The position numbers and the translations under genes are program-made. Below are positions 43,957-55,812 of a DNA stretch of 64,000 bases, one piece after another. The stretch is from the NCBI GenBank assembly GCA_025506515.1, contig CM046442.1:60497376-60561375 (forward strand). The letters run 5' to 3'. The notes under the pieces are model-generated. The model was not told where the DNA came from. It saw nothing but the letters and a program-made list of their open reading frames with translations, and made no database searches. The stretch is from Flaveria trinervia (Eukaryota > Streptophyta > Magnoliopsida > Asterales > Asteraceae). Within the stretch, counting starts at the first letter, position 1. Each line of letters opens with the position of its first letter.

Positions 43957-44197
43957 ACAACTTCTGAGAACTTGGTCTTCAGACTTTGTCTTCAGCAGTT
44001 GTCTTCAGACTTTGTCTTCAGATGTTGTCTTCAGACTTTGTCTTCAGCTGTTGTCTTCAGACTTCGTCTTCAGCTGTTGTCTTTAGACTTTGTCTTCAGA
44101 CTTTGTCTTCAGCTGTTGTAGACCACTTCAGCTGTTATGATGTCTATGGGACTTAAAGGTTTTTCTGATCTAGCTCATTGGTTGTTTTGGTCCAACA

Positions 44198-44210
44198 AAC
44201 TCCCCCTGAA
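44198..44210 (-). other. S2-b polypurine tract
   Basis: Sense TTCAGGGGGAGTT abuts the LTR, as in S2-a and S2-c. Confidence 0.9.
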
Positions 44211-44217
44211 CCAATGC

Positions 44218-47200
44218 AATGAAAACCTTTAAGATTATTGAAGTAACACTTATTGGCAGAAACATTTTCTGGATCAACTCAGAAATCACCAAATTAAGCT
44301 CAGGCCAGGGAAGAAGTTTCAAAAAGTTTGATTGGCAAAGGATGAATGGGAACTTTGTCTTGGGGAATTGGACACAGAGCTGTTACCCTATCCATGAGAC
44401 CTACTTCCCAATGATGAGTCTGTAAGACTCTCTAACATAGGCCTCAAGGAATACAACTTGTTCTTCCATTGTGAGTTCTTCAGCTTCACTTTCAAAGAAG
44501 AACTCAGGTCCATAGTACTCTGATAAGAATTTAACATTCTTTCCATTCTTTAGCTCCATAGTAGTTATTTCTCTGTATACAAACTCATCAGGATGAGTAC
44601 CTTTAGTAATAACTGGAGCTCATTTCTTCTTATTTCTTCAAGCTTCTTATAGATCAACCCCTTCTTCACCATTTTGTTTTCTAGTAAAGTTTGTGGAGTC
44701 ATCTTAGACTTGTAAGCTCTCTTGAAGTCTTCAAGGATTTCCCAGGGTGACACTACAATTTCCAGCATTATCTCAGCATCTACAGTCTTCTTTACTTGGC
44801 CATTGTATCAACTTGGAATATTCTTTTTATGAATTCTGTCACTTACTCCGGGGTCAGGCCAAATTCTCACTCTATCTTTCTGATATTGAAATGTGAATCT
44901 GAGAGCATACAACCTCTGAGCATGTTTCTTCATAGCTTGTATGGATGAAGACTTAGGAAACTCTTTATCAACCATCCTTAACAGCTGCTCATCATGTTGT
45001 TTGTGTTGTTCTTCTTCTTCAAGTTTGACTTTTACCATTTTCCTTTGGATGTCAGGTGTGATTGTTGTTGGTTGACTCCTGGGCTCAGGCATCTTTATTT
45101 TAAGAACAACAGAGATTGGCAGACTATCATCCTCATCATTATCATCTTCTTCTTCCATCCTTAACACCCTTCTCTTCCTCTTGGGTGCATCATTGGTAGT
45201 GGTTTGAGTAGGATTCTTAGGTAAAGGAGTTGGTTTTGAGGGTTGTGAAGTTGGTGTTTTGGTGTGGGAGATTATACAGGCTGCTCTAGCATCTTGGTTG
45301 TGAGTGAGGCTTTGGATAACTTTGCCATATCAGACCTTTTCCCAGCACCAGCTTCATCAAGAGCTTCTATGATCAATCCTTTGTTGAATACTTCAGAAGA
45401 ACAGATTCTGGTGGTTATCTCCAAAATACTATCTCTGGACCATGACTTCACTTCAATGATTGATCTTCCCAAATGCTTTGATATGAATCTTATCATAGCT
45501 TCCAGCCTTTCCCTTTCTTTCTCACTACAACTTGCCCATCTATGCTCAATCTCTTGAATCTCTAGCCTTCTAATTTCAAAGTCAAGTTTGGTTAGGTCAA
45601 AACCTTGTGTGAAGAGTTGATCAATGATCTTATCCATAGATCTGCTATGTTGCTCATCAGCTTCTTTGATCAGTTCCTCTAACTTTTTCTCATCTTTAGT
45701 CTGTTCAGCACTCTTCTTTCTCTTGTATGTGATCATCTCCTTTTCTTTCTTCTCTTTTTCTTCTTCCTCTTCAACTCTCTTTCTTTTGTCTGCTTTCACT
45801 GACTTAGACTACCCCTTTTTGGTTGCATGGGTTCAGGGGTTTGAATATCAGAAAGTCTCTTAGAAACAGCATCATCAACTAAGGTTTGAAAATTTGAGGA
45901 AAGCCTCTCATCAATGGCTTAATGCACAATGTTAGTGACGATGGAACTGATGAGAGGTAAGGAGGATTGAAAGGCAGCAACCATTTGCTCAGAGGGGTTC
46001 TGTCCCTGAGAAATAGTGCCCGAATCAGAGGCTGGTGGCACAGTTGTTGGGAGTGGCTCAATGTTTGGGAGAGCTTCAGAAGAAGCTGTGATCTGTGGGT
46101 GAATTTGGGCAGATGGACTTGATTCTTGTGGCTATTTGGCAAGCAGTTCTTGTAGTCTGCATACCTCAGCCTCAAGAATGGTGTTGTGGGCTAGAACATC
46201 AAAGAAAAAGCCTAGGTCATCATCAGTCTTTGCTGAATCATCTGACCTCCTGATTAAATCAGGATGAACAGGTGCTGAGTGTAGATCAGTATTCACATGT
46301 TCCCCTATTTCTTGGAACTGGGGACTTCCTGCCTCAGGATTATGTCCTTCATTGGCAGTTGCCTCTGGTGAGGTCTTAGAGATGATACCACCTTCATCCT
46401 GTTCATGTGCTGAAACAGGAGAAGAGGCAGCCTCACCAGATGTTCGAATCTCCTCCTCTACACAGGGGGGTTGAACTCTGTAATCCCTGTGCTGTGGGTT
46501 ATCAGCCACATTATAATCCTCTCCCTCAATTGTGGAGGTTTTCCCAGTGGTAGTAGGTTTCTGGGGAGGTTTAGAGGAATGTAATTGAGTCAGCACTTGT
46601 GCAATAACCACTGTTGGGCTTGTAGGGGTGGCTTCAGTGGGAGATAAGTTTGAAGAAGATTGAACCTGGGTTGAATGGTGCTCTTCAATGGCAATCTTCT
46701 CAAGTGAGAGAGATTCCAGTAATATGGTTCCCTATTTTTGGTTGCATCAGGATCCTGTTGAGAGGATACCTGAGCGGTTTTAGCTGGTAGAGTCTTGGAA
46801 ACTACAGGGGGATTATTACCAGTACTTTCATCCTGCCTTTATGTTGCAGGGACATCATCAGGGGACTCAACTCCCTGAGTAGCCTTTTTGGTTTGTTTGG
46901 ATTGTGGTTTGGAGGGGACTTTGGATCTTGAGGATGAGGCTGTGGGTTCCCTCTACTTGGGTTTTAGCAGTTTGGCAGCCTCTTTGAGTTGTGGGTCAGA
47001 GTTGTGCCTGGAGTATACTTCAGGCAAAACTACCACAGTAGGGACTCCAAGACCAGCAGGGCCATCAGATTTTAATTGATTGATGATTATGGCCATAAGA
47101 AACCTTGGATATAATATCCATCTGTTAGTCACAGGTTTCACTGCCAGATCTTTTAATTCCAAAAATATAATTTCAGAAAAATTTAAGCTTTGGCATTCAA

Positions 47201-47701
47201 GGATAGATACAATACCTCCTGCCACCTGGATGACATTTGATCCCATGAAGATGATTTGGGGGCAAGGCAGACATTGATCATATGAAAGAGTAGGCGTTCA
47301 GCATCATGGAAGTGCTTCTTCAGAATGGTAGTAGCACTTAGGTCGCCCTCATACCCATGGTTGATGAATGATAGATCAGTGGTGCTCTTCGGGTATTCGG
47401 TGACAAAGGTGGCATTATTCAGATCTAGGGTTTGGCGAATGATAGCAGGAGTGATGACCACCTTCTTCTGGTTTACAAATGACTGGAGAGTGATCGTGAC
47501 ATCATTCTCACCAGTATGGACAGTGACATTTGTCCAGAATTGGCGAAGGGTATCGGGATAGATGGTTGGATTCAGAAGAAAAGCAGTTTGATACAGGGAA
47601 TCAACCATCAGATCAATGGCAGCATCAAACTTAGTCCAAAAGGCCGATTTTGTGAGGTCGGCAACACAGTTGTGTCGTGGTTTGATTTGCATGGTCGCCA
47701 T
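44218..47701 (-). pseudogene. S2-b env-like third ORF
   Basis: ATG at 47701 opens MATMQIKPRHNCVADLTKSA, and 172 codons are open to 47183 (NPTIYPDTLRQFWTN, VVITPAIIRQTLD, GYEGDLSATTILKKHFHDAE). A frame change leads to 46953-47246 (KPVTNRWILYPRFLMAI). The middle (46132-46611) is P/S/T-rich and ends in a coiled coil (AHNTILEAEVCRLQELLAK). 45272-45799 has basic KRKKS, coiled coil, then a helical domain (FISKHLGRSIIEVKSWSRDS, LIIEALDEAGAGKRSDMAKL). 44808-45167 and 44565-44768 form the tail. Domain order is the same in S2-a and S2-c. No signal peptide or membrane helix is seen. Function is unknown. Confidence 0.85.
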
Positions 47702-48308
47702 TAATGGAAGATGAAAGTTCTGAAAACGACTTATGAAAATTTTGAAATTAGGGTTAGGTATTTATACGTTATGAAATGGCTGAAAGAAAACAACTGAAAG
47801 TTTTGGTGTTAGTCATCAGTTGTTAGAAAACGACTGAAGACATGGTTTTAACTTTCAGATGTTGTAAACAAGTGAAGACTTGGTGTTAGTCATCAGTAGT
47901 TTGAAACTACTGAAGACTTGGTTTTGGCTTCAGTTGTTTTGAAATGAAACAATAGTTGTTTGAAACAATTGAAGAGTAAAATTGCTCATCAGTTGTTGTC
48001 GTCAATTCACAGATCTTAGTTGTTTCATTGACCTTAACACTTACTCAGCAGACTATCTGATTTTCAGATGTTTCATTGGTCATCAGTACTTATCTGTTAG
48101 AACCGACATCAGTAGTTGTAACCACATCAGTAGTTGTAACTACATCAGTACTTTTTAACAAATAAAGTACTTCAATCTTTTAAGTAATTTAGTATTCAGT
48201 AGTTATGAAAACTGCTGAAAATAAAATTACTTATCAGTACTTATTTTTGACAGCTGTATACTAATGCTCATCAGTAATTGTGAACTGAGATCATCAGTAG
48301 TTGTCAAA
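47702..48308 (-). repeat. S2-b RNase H to env spacer with TATA box
   Basis: The non-coding spacer has TATAAATA on the sense strand (plus 47759-47766) 57 bases before the env ATG, the same distance as in S2-a. The rest is full of CATCAGTAGTTG-type units, including a perfect hairpin (TCAGTAGTT 47893-47901 with 47905-47913). Confidence 0.8.
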
Positions 48309-48710
48309 TCATTCAAGCTGCAGCATACCAAGCCTTAGCACTAGATTTTGGAAAGTTGCACTGTCCAAAGGCTTAGTAAATATATCTGCAAGCTCATCAG
48401 CACTAGGAACAAACTTTGGATCAATCAGACCTTTTTCATAACAATCCCTTATAAAGTGATGTCTGATCTTAATATGTTTGGTCCTAGAATGCTGGACATG
48501 ATTCTTAACAATACATAGAGCTGAAGCACTATCCATTAGTAAAGGAGTCTTAGTCTCTGTAATGTCATAATCCAGTAATTGATTCTGAAGCCAGAGTACC
48601 TGAGATGTACAACTTGCAGCAACAATGTACTCTGCTTCAGCAGTGGATGTAGCAACAGAGGTTTGTTTCTTACTCTGCCAAGAAACAAACAGTTGCCTAG
48701 AAATTGGCAT
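48309..48710 (-). pseudogene. S2-b RNase H
   Basis: 133 open codons ending GMLQLE: SWQSKKQTSVATSTAEAEYI, LLMDSASALCIVKN, RTKHIKIRHHFIRDCYEKG and ADIFTKPLD. Catalytic acidic residues are present. It is joined to RT by a frameshift near 48700. Confidence 0.9.
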
Positions 48711-49314
48711 CCACCAGAGGTTGATTTTCTTGTTAATTTACACCCTGCATAGTCACTATCAGAGAAAGCAACTAATTTGCAAGAGTGCCCAGTGGAATAC
48801 CAAAGGCCTAGAGATTGAGTTCCTTGCAAATATCTAAAGATCCTTTTGACTGCAATCATATGGGAATCTTTAGGTGCAGCCTGAAATCTAGCACAGACAC
48901 AAGTTGCAAACATAATGTCTAGTCTAGAAGCTGTAAGGTACATCAAGGACCCAATCATACATCTGTAAAGAGTTTCATCAACTGCTTTACCTTTCTGATC
49001 AGCATCCAGCTGTGTGGTGCTGCACATGGGAGTAGAACAGGGCTTACAGTTTTGTAAATCAAACTTTTTCAACAAATCCTTTGTATATTTTGATTGATGA
49101 ATGAAAGTTCCATCAGCCTTTTTTTTGATTTGCAACCCTAGAAAGAACTATAATTCTCCCATGGCACTCATTTCAAACTTTTGTTGCATCAACTTAGTAA
49201 AGGCATCACACAACTGTGGATCAGACGATGCAAAAATTATATCATCAACATAAATTTGAACAAGGAGCTTATAAAGAATTTATTTTGAAGAAGAAACTTA
49301 GGCAGTGTTTCATA
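48711..49314 (-). pseudogene. S2-b reverse transcriptase, palm to thumb
   Basis: The frame 48536-49135 reads FIHQSKYTKDLLKKFDLQN, MIGSLMYLTASRLDIMFATC and YSTGHSCKLVAFSDSDYAG. YVDD is at plus 49241-49252. Just upstream of it in sense, about 60 bases that encode the TRGSIDKTLF-type segment in relatives are deleted, so the catalytic motif is out of frame with the N-terminal part. Confidence 0.85.
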
Positions 49315-50553
49315 CTAGGCTCTGGGAACTTGTTTTAACCCATAAAGAGCCTTATCAAGCTTATACACCCAATCTGGATGTTTGTGATCTTCAAAACCTG
49401 GTGGTTGACACACATAAACTTCTTCTTTTATTTTACCATATAAGAATGCACTTTTGACATCCATTTGAAAAACTTTAAGATTATGGAAAGCAGCATAAGC
49501 TAAGAACAATCTGATTGGCTCCAGTCTGACTACAGGGGCAAAGGTTTCATCATAATCAATACCTTCTTCTTGTGAAAACCCCTGTACAACCAATCTGGCC
49601 TTGTTCTTGACAATTTGACCTTTCTCATCAGTTTTATTCCTAAACACCCATTTAGTGCCTATTACACACTTACCTTGGGGTAGAGGAACCAGTTCCCACA
49701 CTTGCTGCTTTTGAAACTGAAGAAGCTCAAGTTGCAGGGCTTCAACCCATCCATTGTCTCTTAATGCAATATGATAGTTCTTTGGCTCTTGCAGACTGAT
49801 GAAGAGAGCATAAAAGCAGAAATTGGACAATTGACATCTAGTTGAAACACCAGCATTGATGTCACCAATGATTTGAGAAATGGGGTGATTCTTCAGTTCT
49901 TGGTACTCAATAAGATCTGTGCAAGTGTTTGTTGGAGATTCAGCAGCAATAGATGTTGATCCAAACTCTTGAAACCTAGAATGAGATGGCAATTCAAATG
50001 AAGTAGAGGATTCAGAGATCTCATCAGCATTTCTTGTGGATGGAACTGCTGAAGCTACAGGAACATCAAGTTTAGTAGACCCAGGCAGGTGATCACTAAA
50101 ACTTGCACTTGTACCACCAGATGAATGACTAGTTGCAGGAGATGATAGATTCACAGAATCTGCAATAGCTGGAGACTGATAAGGAACATATTGCAGTATG
50201 TCCAAATCAAATAACTCCATAGGGTTTTGTGGGATTTTGTCCTTTGGAGATTCATTAAACTTTACATGCAAGGTTTCTTCAACTATCTTTGTATGCCTTG
50301 CAAGTAGATGAATACCCAATAAAGTACCATGTATCCACCTTTGATTCAAACTTTTGAACTGGATCCTTTGTGTTAAGAATGTAATAGGGACACCCAAATG
50401 CTCTAAAAAGGAAATCAGAGGAGCCAAATGATGTAACACTTCATAAGGAGTCTTCATCAACCTCTGATTTACTAACATTCTATTTTGCACATAGCAAGCA
50501 GTGTTGACAGCTTCAGCCCAAAAGGTTAGTGGCAAACCAGAATCAACCAACAT
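49315..50553 (-). pseudogene. S2-b integrase C-terminal part, linker and RT N-terminal part, 412 open codons
   Basis: The longest open stretch in the window. It begins in integrase after the catalytic Glu (MLVDSGLPLTFWAEAVNTAC), passes LEHLGVPITFL and a linker rich in S/T/P, then RT: QQVWELVPLPQGK, GTKWVFRNKTDEKG, NKARLVVQGFSQEEGIDY, FAPVVRLEPIRLFLAYAAF, FQMDVKSAFLYGKIKEEVYV and YKLDKALYGLKQ. There is no internal stop, unlike S2-a. It ends near the RT deletion described for the palm. Confidence 0.9.
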
Positions 50554-50686
50554 TGACCTTGCGGCTTCAATAAGGTCCTATTCTTTCTCTCCACCACTCC
50601 ATTTTGTTCAGGAGTTCTTGGAATGCTATACTACCTCTTGATTCCCTTAGATAAATAGAATTTATCAAGTGTGTGGTTTCTAAATT

Positions 50687-51544
50687 CTATCCATTATCAC
50701 TTCTCACACACTTGACTGGAAGGGAGTACTGCTTTTCCACATACAACACAAAGTAGATGATGATTTGACTAGCCTCATCTTTTGAATGTAAGAAGAAGGT
50801 CCATACAAATGTGGAATAATCATCCACAATTACCAGACAGTATTTTTTCTTTGCCATGCTCATCACTCTTACTGGACCAAAGAGATCCATATGCACTAAT
50901 TGTAAGCAGGCATTGGACTTTGGTTCTTCTATTGGAGGGAATGATACTTTGTGTTGCTTTCCTTTTAAACAAGCAGAACAATTGTCATCACATTTGAACT
51001 CCTTTAATGGCAGACCTCTCACTAAACCATGATGAATAAGCTGGTTCATGTTTCTAAGATTCATATGACCAAGCCTTCTGTGCCATAGTTCAGATTCCTG
51101 AGGGGAGGCCTTGGAGAACAGACATGGATAGCCTTTTAGATCAATTTTCTTTGATAAGTCTAAGGCATATACTCTTCCAATCCTGTTGGCCTTCAGGAGA
51201 GTATATTCATCCAATATCTTGTCAATCATTCTCAAAACATTGGAAGACAGAATCCGACAGTTCTGGCTGGTGAAAAGTGCAACATGCCCTTTATCACACA
51301 TTTGACTGACACTCAACAAGTTGTACTTGAGATTCTCCACATGGTTAACATCATCAAGTCTTATCTCACCATTGGACACAAATCCTTTACCGATGATATA
51401 ACCCTTAGCATCATTACCAAAAGATACAAATCTCTTCTTTCCTTGAGAGTAGTCATGAAGAAGAGAACTGCTCCCTGTCATATGCATAGATCCTCCACTG
51501 TCCACATACCAGATACTTCTATGGCATGCTGAAGAACCCTGCAT
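50687..51544 (-). pseudogene. S2-b protease, GAG-pre-integrase and integrase N-terminal part, 285 open codons
   Basis: SIWYVDSGGSMHMTG (residues 10-24) holds the protease Asp-Ser-Gly. YNLLSVSQMCDKGH and ELWHRRLGHMNLRNMNQLIH carry the integrase His pair, and CSACLKGKQHK the Cys pair. HMDLFGP and VRSDNG give the first two catalytic Asp residues. A frameshift at about 50690 cuts it before the Glu (ERKNR near 50580-50600). The family normally continues into the 412-codon frame. Confidence 0.9.
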
Positions 51545-53213
51545 TTGTCACAAGAAACTAGTTAGCTTTTGAGACCCAAACCATTTTGGTTTTGGGTCTG
51601 TTCTTATTAACAGATTTTATACTAACTGGTTTGTCATGATTAACAGCCTTTGAAGGTGGAGATGGTGCTGAAGAGGATTCCTTTGATTTTGGCTTAGTTT
51701 TCCTTTTCAGTGGCTTAATCACAGGTACATCTATTTGGTTAACTCTTCCCAACAGATGTTGAGCCATCATAACAAGTTGTGCCTGATTGGTTGTTAAAGC
51801 CTTCAGTTCAGCAGACACATCAGTACTTGTTTTTTATTGGTTCCTGTGACTCACCATGTCCTCCTTTTTGAAAGACACAGACTTAGTCTGGTGTTTTGAT
51901 ATTCCACGAGGAATACTTTCAGCTGTTTTATGATAAACCCCTTCCTTCTTTTTAGATTTTGTAAGAACTTTGGATTATCAGTTTGAGATGTTTGTGGTAC
52001 AAACTTGGTTTCAAATTCATCTTTCATTTTATTAATTTTCTTTTTAATGATTTTATCTTTGTTAAATTTGGAACCCTTACCAACATTCATCAGTGAGATG
52101 ATTGGATAGACCACATATTTCACATGGCTTTTTCTTCATCTTTTATTGTTCAACTGCTGAAGAAGATGAAACTATTGAAGGTGTGTTCTTCAGTACTTTC
52201 TTCCTCTCAGTACTTATGTTAAGTACTAAAGGATTTGTAACAACTAAAGATTTATTCTTCAGAAGTTTTCTATCAGTACTTTTTGATTTCCTCATAGACT
52301 CTTCAGTAGTTGTCAAACCATACTCTTCATTTAGTTTGAAATGCTCTTCAGGTGTTGTTACTTGCCCTTCAGTACTTTGAATACTTTGTGAGACCACACC
52401 TGAAGTGCTCAGTTTTTCTTTGATCATGTGTTTATCAGCAGTGAGACCATCAGTAGATTGATTAGCTGAGGTACTAATACTGACTTCATCCTCTGATTTT
52501 GGATTATCACTTGAGGATGAGACACATGATGATGTGGTTTAGCAATTGCTTTCACCTTCAGATTTTACTTCTATCTTGGGAGTAAAATCTGTAGAAGGTA
52601 CAGTGTGATTATACCCAATCCCAAACTTCACATTTGAAGCTGTTTGCTTGCTGAGAAGCATTTCAAACCCATTGCAGGATGTTACCCAGCGTTCACACTC
52701 TACTTGAGTAGCTGCAAGTGTTTCTTTGAGATTCTTATGATTCTCTAAAATGACCTCTACCTTTGCCTTTTCATCAGTGATTTGACATTTTAATTTGTAA
52801 ATCTCATCATCTTTTTCATTTAAGACAGACTCAAACTCAGCTTTTCTTTTGGAAATCACTTTCTCTAGGTCAAGATTTTGATTAATTAAAGCTACATTTG
52901 CTTCTCTAATTGAGACAAAAGCAGTTATGCATGACTCAAAACACAACTTGGCCTTAGCCTCAGAAGGTACCTGTGGTACCTGTGATGATGAAGCATTTGA
53001 GCATGAACCATCAGTAGACTCTAGGACCATAAGAGCAAGATTTCCAAAAGGATTTTCACCACCATGTTGACCAGCACCAGAAAACAATTGTTCAGGATAA
53101 CCAGAAAGATCATCTGGTAAGCTACTCCAGTCAACAACTCCATGTGTGAAAAAGCCAGTATTGTGAGGATCATTGATTGATGTAGCCATTTTACCCGATT
53201 CAAACAGGTTCAA
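51545..53213 (-). pseudogene. S2-b gag lacking the capsid domain
   Basis: The open frame 52539-53213 starts MNLFESGKMATSINDPHNTG and then jumps directly to HGVVDWSSLPDDLSG, which in S2-a lies 1.3 kb further on. Capsid and the first zinc knuckle are missing, yet the frame stays open for 224 codons (coiled-coil part LTDEKAK-like). The second knuckle (plus about 52090-52135) is CEICGLSNHLTDEC, intact. The last piece 51558-51818 ends VSKAN with a stop just before pol. S2 motifs fill 52140-52430 within coding sequence. Confidence 0.85.
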
Positions 53214-53405
53214 TGAAATTTTAACAGATTTAGCTCAAAAACTCAACAACACAGTTTGAAACAAGACGAATCTCAAATTAATTCACCGGAAGCAACAGAA
53301 AATCAAACTCTATAACCAATTCTTGCAAATTTGCTAATTTGATCAAACTTAGATATCAAAAGAGCAGTTTCAATGATCAATTGTTAAATCGACGAATGAT
53401 TAATC
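53214..53405 (-). other. S2-b gag leader, cut near the PBS
   Basis: It aligns with the S2-a leader (11520-11720) in reverse. The match stops at GATTAATC, 3-4 bases before the expected primer-binding site, where B-c is inserted. Confidence 0.75.
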
Positions 53406-54353
53406 TGTAGGGGTTTGTTGGACCATTTACATCTTGTTTAACCATTTAAACATATGAAACGCAGCGGAACATACTACTTTAAACATGTTAAAGTTTTTGA
53501 AAATTATCATTATCATGTGTAAACAAACAAACCCATAACAAGAGGATCTTTATTATGTGAAAAGCAAGCATACAATATGAACCAGAACACCCAAAAACAT
53601 GACATTATCATACCATAATACTACCTTTCTGGATGCTGTCAAAAACGACCAAAGAGAAGGGAGAAATGAATCTAAAAAGGGCCAAGACTTCAAGGGTAGA
53701 AGTCCTCAAGTGTCCATACCCACAAGCCCTTCAAACACCTAGCTAGTTAGGAAGCTTGACACCAAAGTTCTACACCAAGGAACCTTCAAAACACGAAATT
53801 TTCAGCCTCTTTTGAGCTGAAAAAAATCCGAAAATAATATGGCTTTGTAGAGAGCTTTTGTTGCTTAAGTGTGTGTGAGAGAAGGTGAGATGATAGAAGA
53901 GTGTTCAAGTGAGTAATGTCACACAAGAACCAAGACAAAAAAATGGGTGTTTCAAGGCCAAGGGTGGCTGAAATTAGCCTATTTCAAATTGGTTTCCCAC
54001 CCATTTCAAGTTTTATAAAATTAACTCTTTCAATCCCTTAAATTTATAAAATTAAAACCTATTTTAATTTTATAACATTAACACAATTTTATTTTTCATT
54101 ATTTAACCAACTTAAATAATGAAACAAATAAATATCTCATGAGCAAATTATCCATATAATGTTGTTCTATCACAAAAGCAATAATTTAGAAAACCCATTT
54201 TCTAAATTGGTGTCAATATTTATTTGTATGATCTTATCAACAAATAATATTTATTGGTGTATGTTTGGCTTGTTATTGGATATGACCCGACTTGGATCAT
54301 AACGTACTAACCACATCAATCTTGTATGTGTCTTGGGCATACATGATCCAACA
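53406..54353 (-). repeat. B-c 3' LTR
   Basis: 948 bp. The plus-strand start is TGTAGGGG and the end GATCCAACA, the complement of TGTTGGATC in B-b. Blocks GCAGCGGAA near 53462 and CCCACCCATTTCAAGTTTTAT near 53999 are shared with B-a and B-b. Confidence 0.85.
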
Positions 54354-55160
54354 ATCTCCCACTTGCACAAGATTCATAGAAGATTGATGCAAGCAGTAAA
54401 TACCGCCTAACAACGGTTTACTACCCTTAATACGCATGACTTTAAAGCCATTCAATAACATCATCCCCTTAAAGCCATTCAATATCCAAACTTGAGATGA
54501 TTTAGGTGAATCGATCATCTATCCTTTTCTTATAGATGTCCTGTTAAATCCAAGGACACAGAATGATCATTCCTTGTTGATTTAACTTAATCAGGCCCTA
54601 GACATCTTGCTCTCAACGAATAAGAGGAACAAATCCCATCTTGACTGCATATGTTTCTCACAATCACCTTGTGTCACACCTGAACATAGCCTTATGTACT
54701 GTCCATTATTTCAGAACAGTGAAGAACTAACTCAAGGTATAACATTTGGTGAATATCAAAATCCAATATGCATCTCAGGTCTGAGGATACTAAATGATAT
54801 TCGCCTTTACTCAAAATTACTTATGATCAATCAAAGAGATTCTAGTAGTAAAATTTGAGACGCGGGTCAGTCCAATATTTGCATCCCACAAATATCTATG
54901 AACCTTGGTAGCAACCAATTGCTCTATATTCATACCTTATGAATATCTACCAATCCATGTTCGTAATAGTCTTACATTCATATTTGTTCCCACAAATATG
55001 ACCGACTACGGACATTTAGAATAATAAACATATTCATGGATGTAAACATGCTAAAAAGGAACACAACTCAAATATATAAAAGAGTTAAATATTACAATTG
55101 TTCCATATTTTATATGCTAAACAGATCAATTCCAATCACTAGAATATCGAAGTCCTAAGG
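54354..55160 (-). other. B-c polypurine tract and 3' UTR
   Basis: Sense AAGTGGGAGAT abuts the LTR. A hairpin with AGTAAA (54395-54400) and TTTACT (54417-54422) arms plus an inner CCG/CGG pair corresponds to the one in B-a. The remainder is non-coding in the sense direction. Confidence 0.65.
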
Positions 55161-55807
55161 CACAAGTATGACCCTCATACTTTACCCCTCACAAGGAGCT
55201 TCGTGAGTGGATCCGCAATGTTTTTATCTTTACGAACTTTATGAATACATATCTTTACCCTTTTTCAACTCATCCCTTATGATGTTGAATCTCCGCTCAA
55301 GGTGTTTAGTCTTTTGATGAGTACGGGGTTCCTTGATTTGAGCAATCGCACCCACGTAATTACCAAAGATTTGTAGGGGTCTTGAATGGTAGAGATCACC
55401 CCTAGATAAGCAATGGACAAACTTATCTATGCAGCTTCCCAAGCTGCCAATGAAGCGGCTATGTATTCGGATTTTGTAGTGAACAATGCTACCGTGTCCT
55501 GCTTTGAATCTTTCAAGGATACTTCTCCTCCATTCATAATGGAAGTATACCCCGATTGTGATCGAGAATCATCTCGATTAGTATTGGAAGCCTGCATCCG
55601 TGTAACCCTTTACAACGACTTCCTCTTCAACAGATTCGTATATTAGAAACATATCCTTAGTCCTACTAAGGTATTTCAATATACTTTTAACAGCCATCCA
55701 ATGGTTATTTCTATTGGTACCTACTTTGTCATACTTAAAAAGCATGACTCGTCCGGTCTAGTGCATATCATCACACAAATGATGGATCCTATAGCAAATG
55801 CGTATGG
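55161..55807 (-). pseudogene. B-c RNase H and RT end
   Basis: The frame 55239-55442 reads GAIAQIKEPRTHQKTKHLER and FNIIRDELKKGK of RNase H. The complement of the B-a block ATGACTCGTCCGGTCTAGTG near 55744 marks the RT end (MICTRPD-type text). Several frameshifts. It is interrupted by G3 inside RT. Confidence 0.8.
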
Positions 55808-55812
55808 GATAT

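Larger units (their letters stand above)
43541..44197 (-). repeat. S2-b 3' LTR, truncated
   Basis: About 657 bp; the last 60 or so bases (sense U5 end, GCAGCGGAAT to TG in the complement) are missing at the B-b junction, where AACAAG may be shared by both sides. HP1 is at 43922-43956, HP2 at 43844-43873 and the TATA near-palindrome at 43673-43695. The U3 part (43960-44130) is full of CTTCAGACTTTGTCTTC units. Confidence 0.8.
43541..53405 (-). mobile_element. S2-b: Sirevirus-like copia element, nearly complete
   Basis: A minus-strand S2 element inserted in B-b gag. From left it shows truncated 3' LTR, polypurine tract, env-like ORF, spacer, RNase H, RT, integrase, protease and a gag lacking its capsid. 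B-c is inserted in the leader, a few bases from the PBS. The 5' LTR is expected beyond the window. Confidence 0.85.

Noticed and set aside
47183..47701. Viral envelope gene
   Set aside because: The frame has no signal peptide, fusion peptide or membrane segment. The term env-like is kept only for its position after RNase H.
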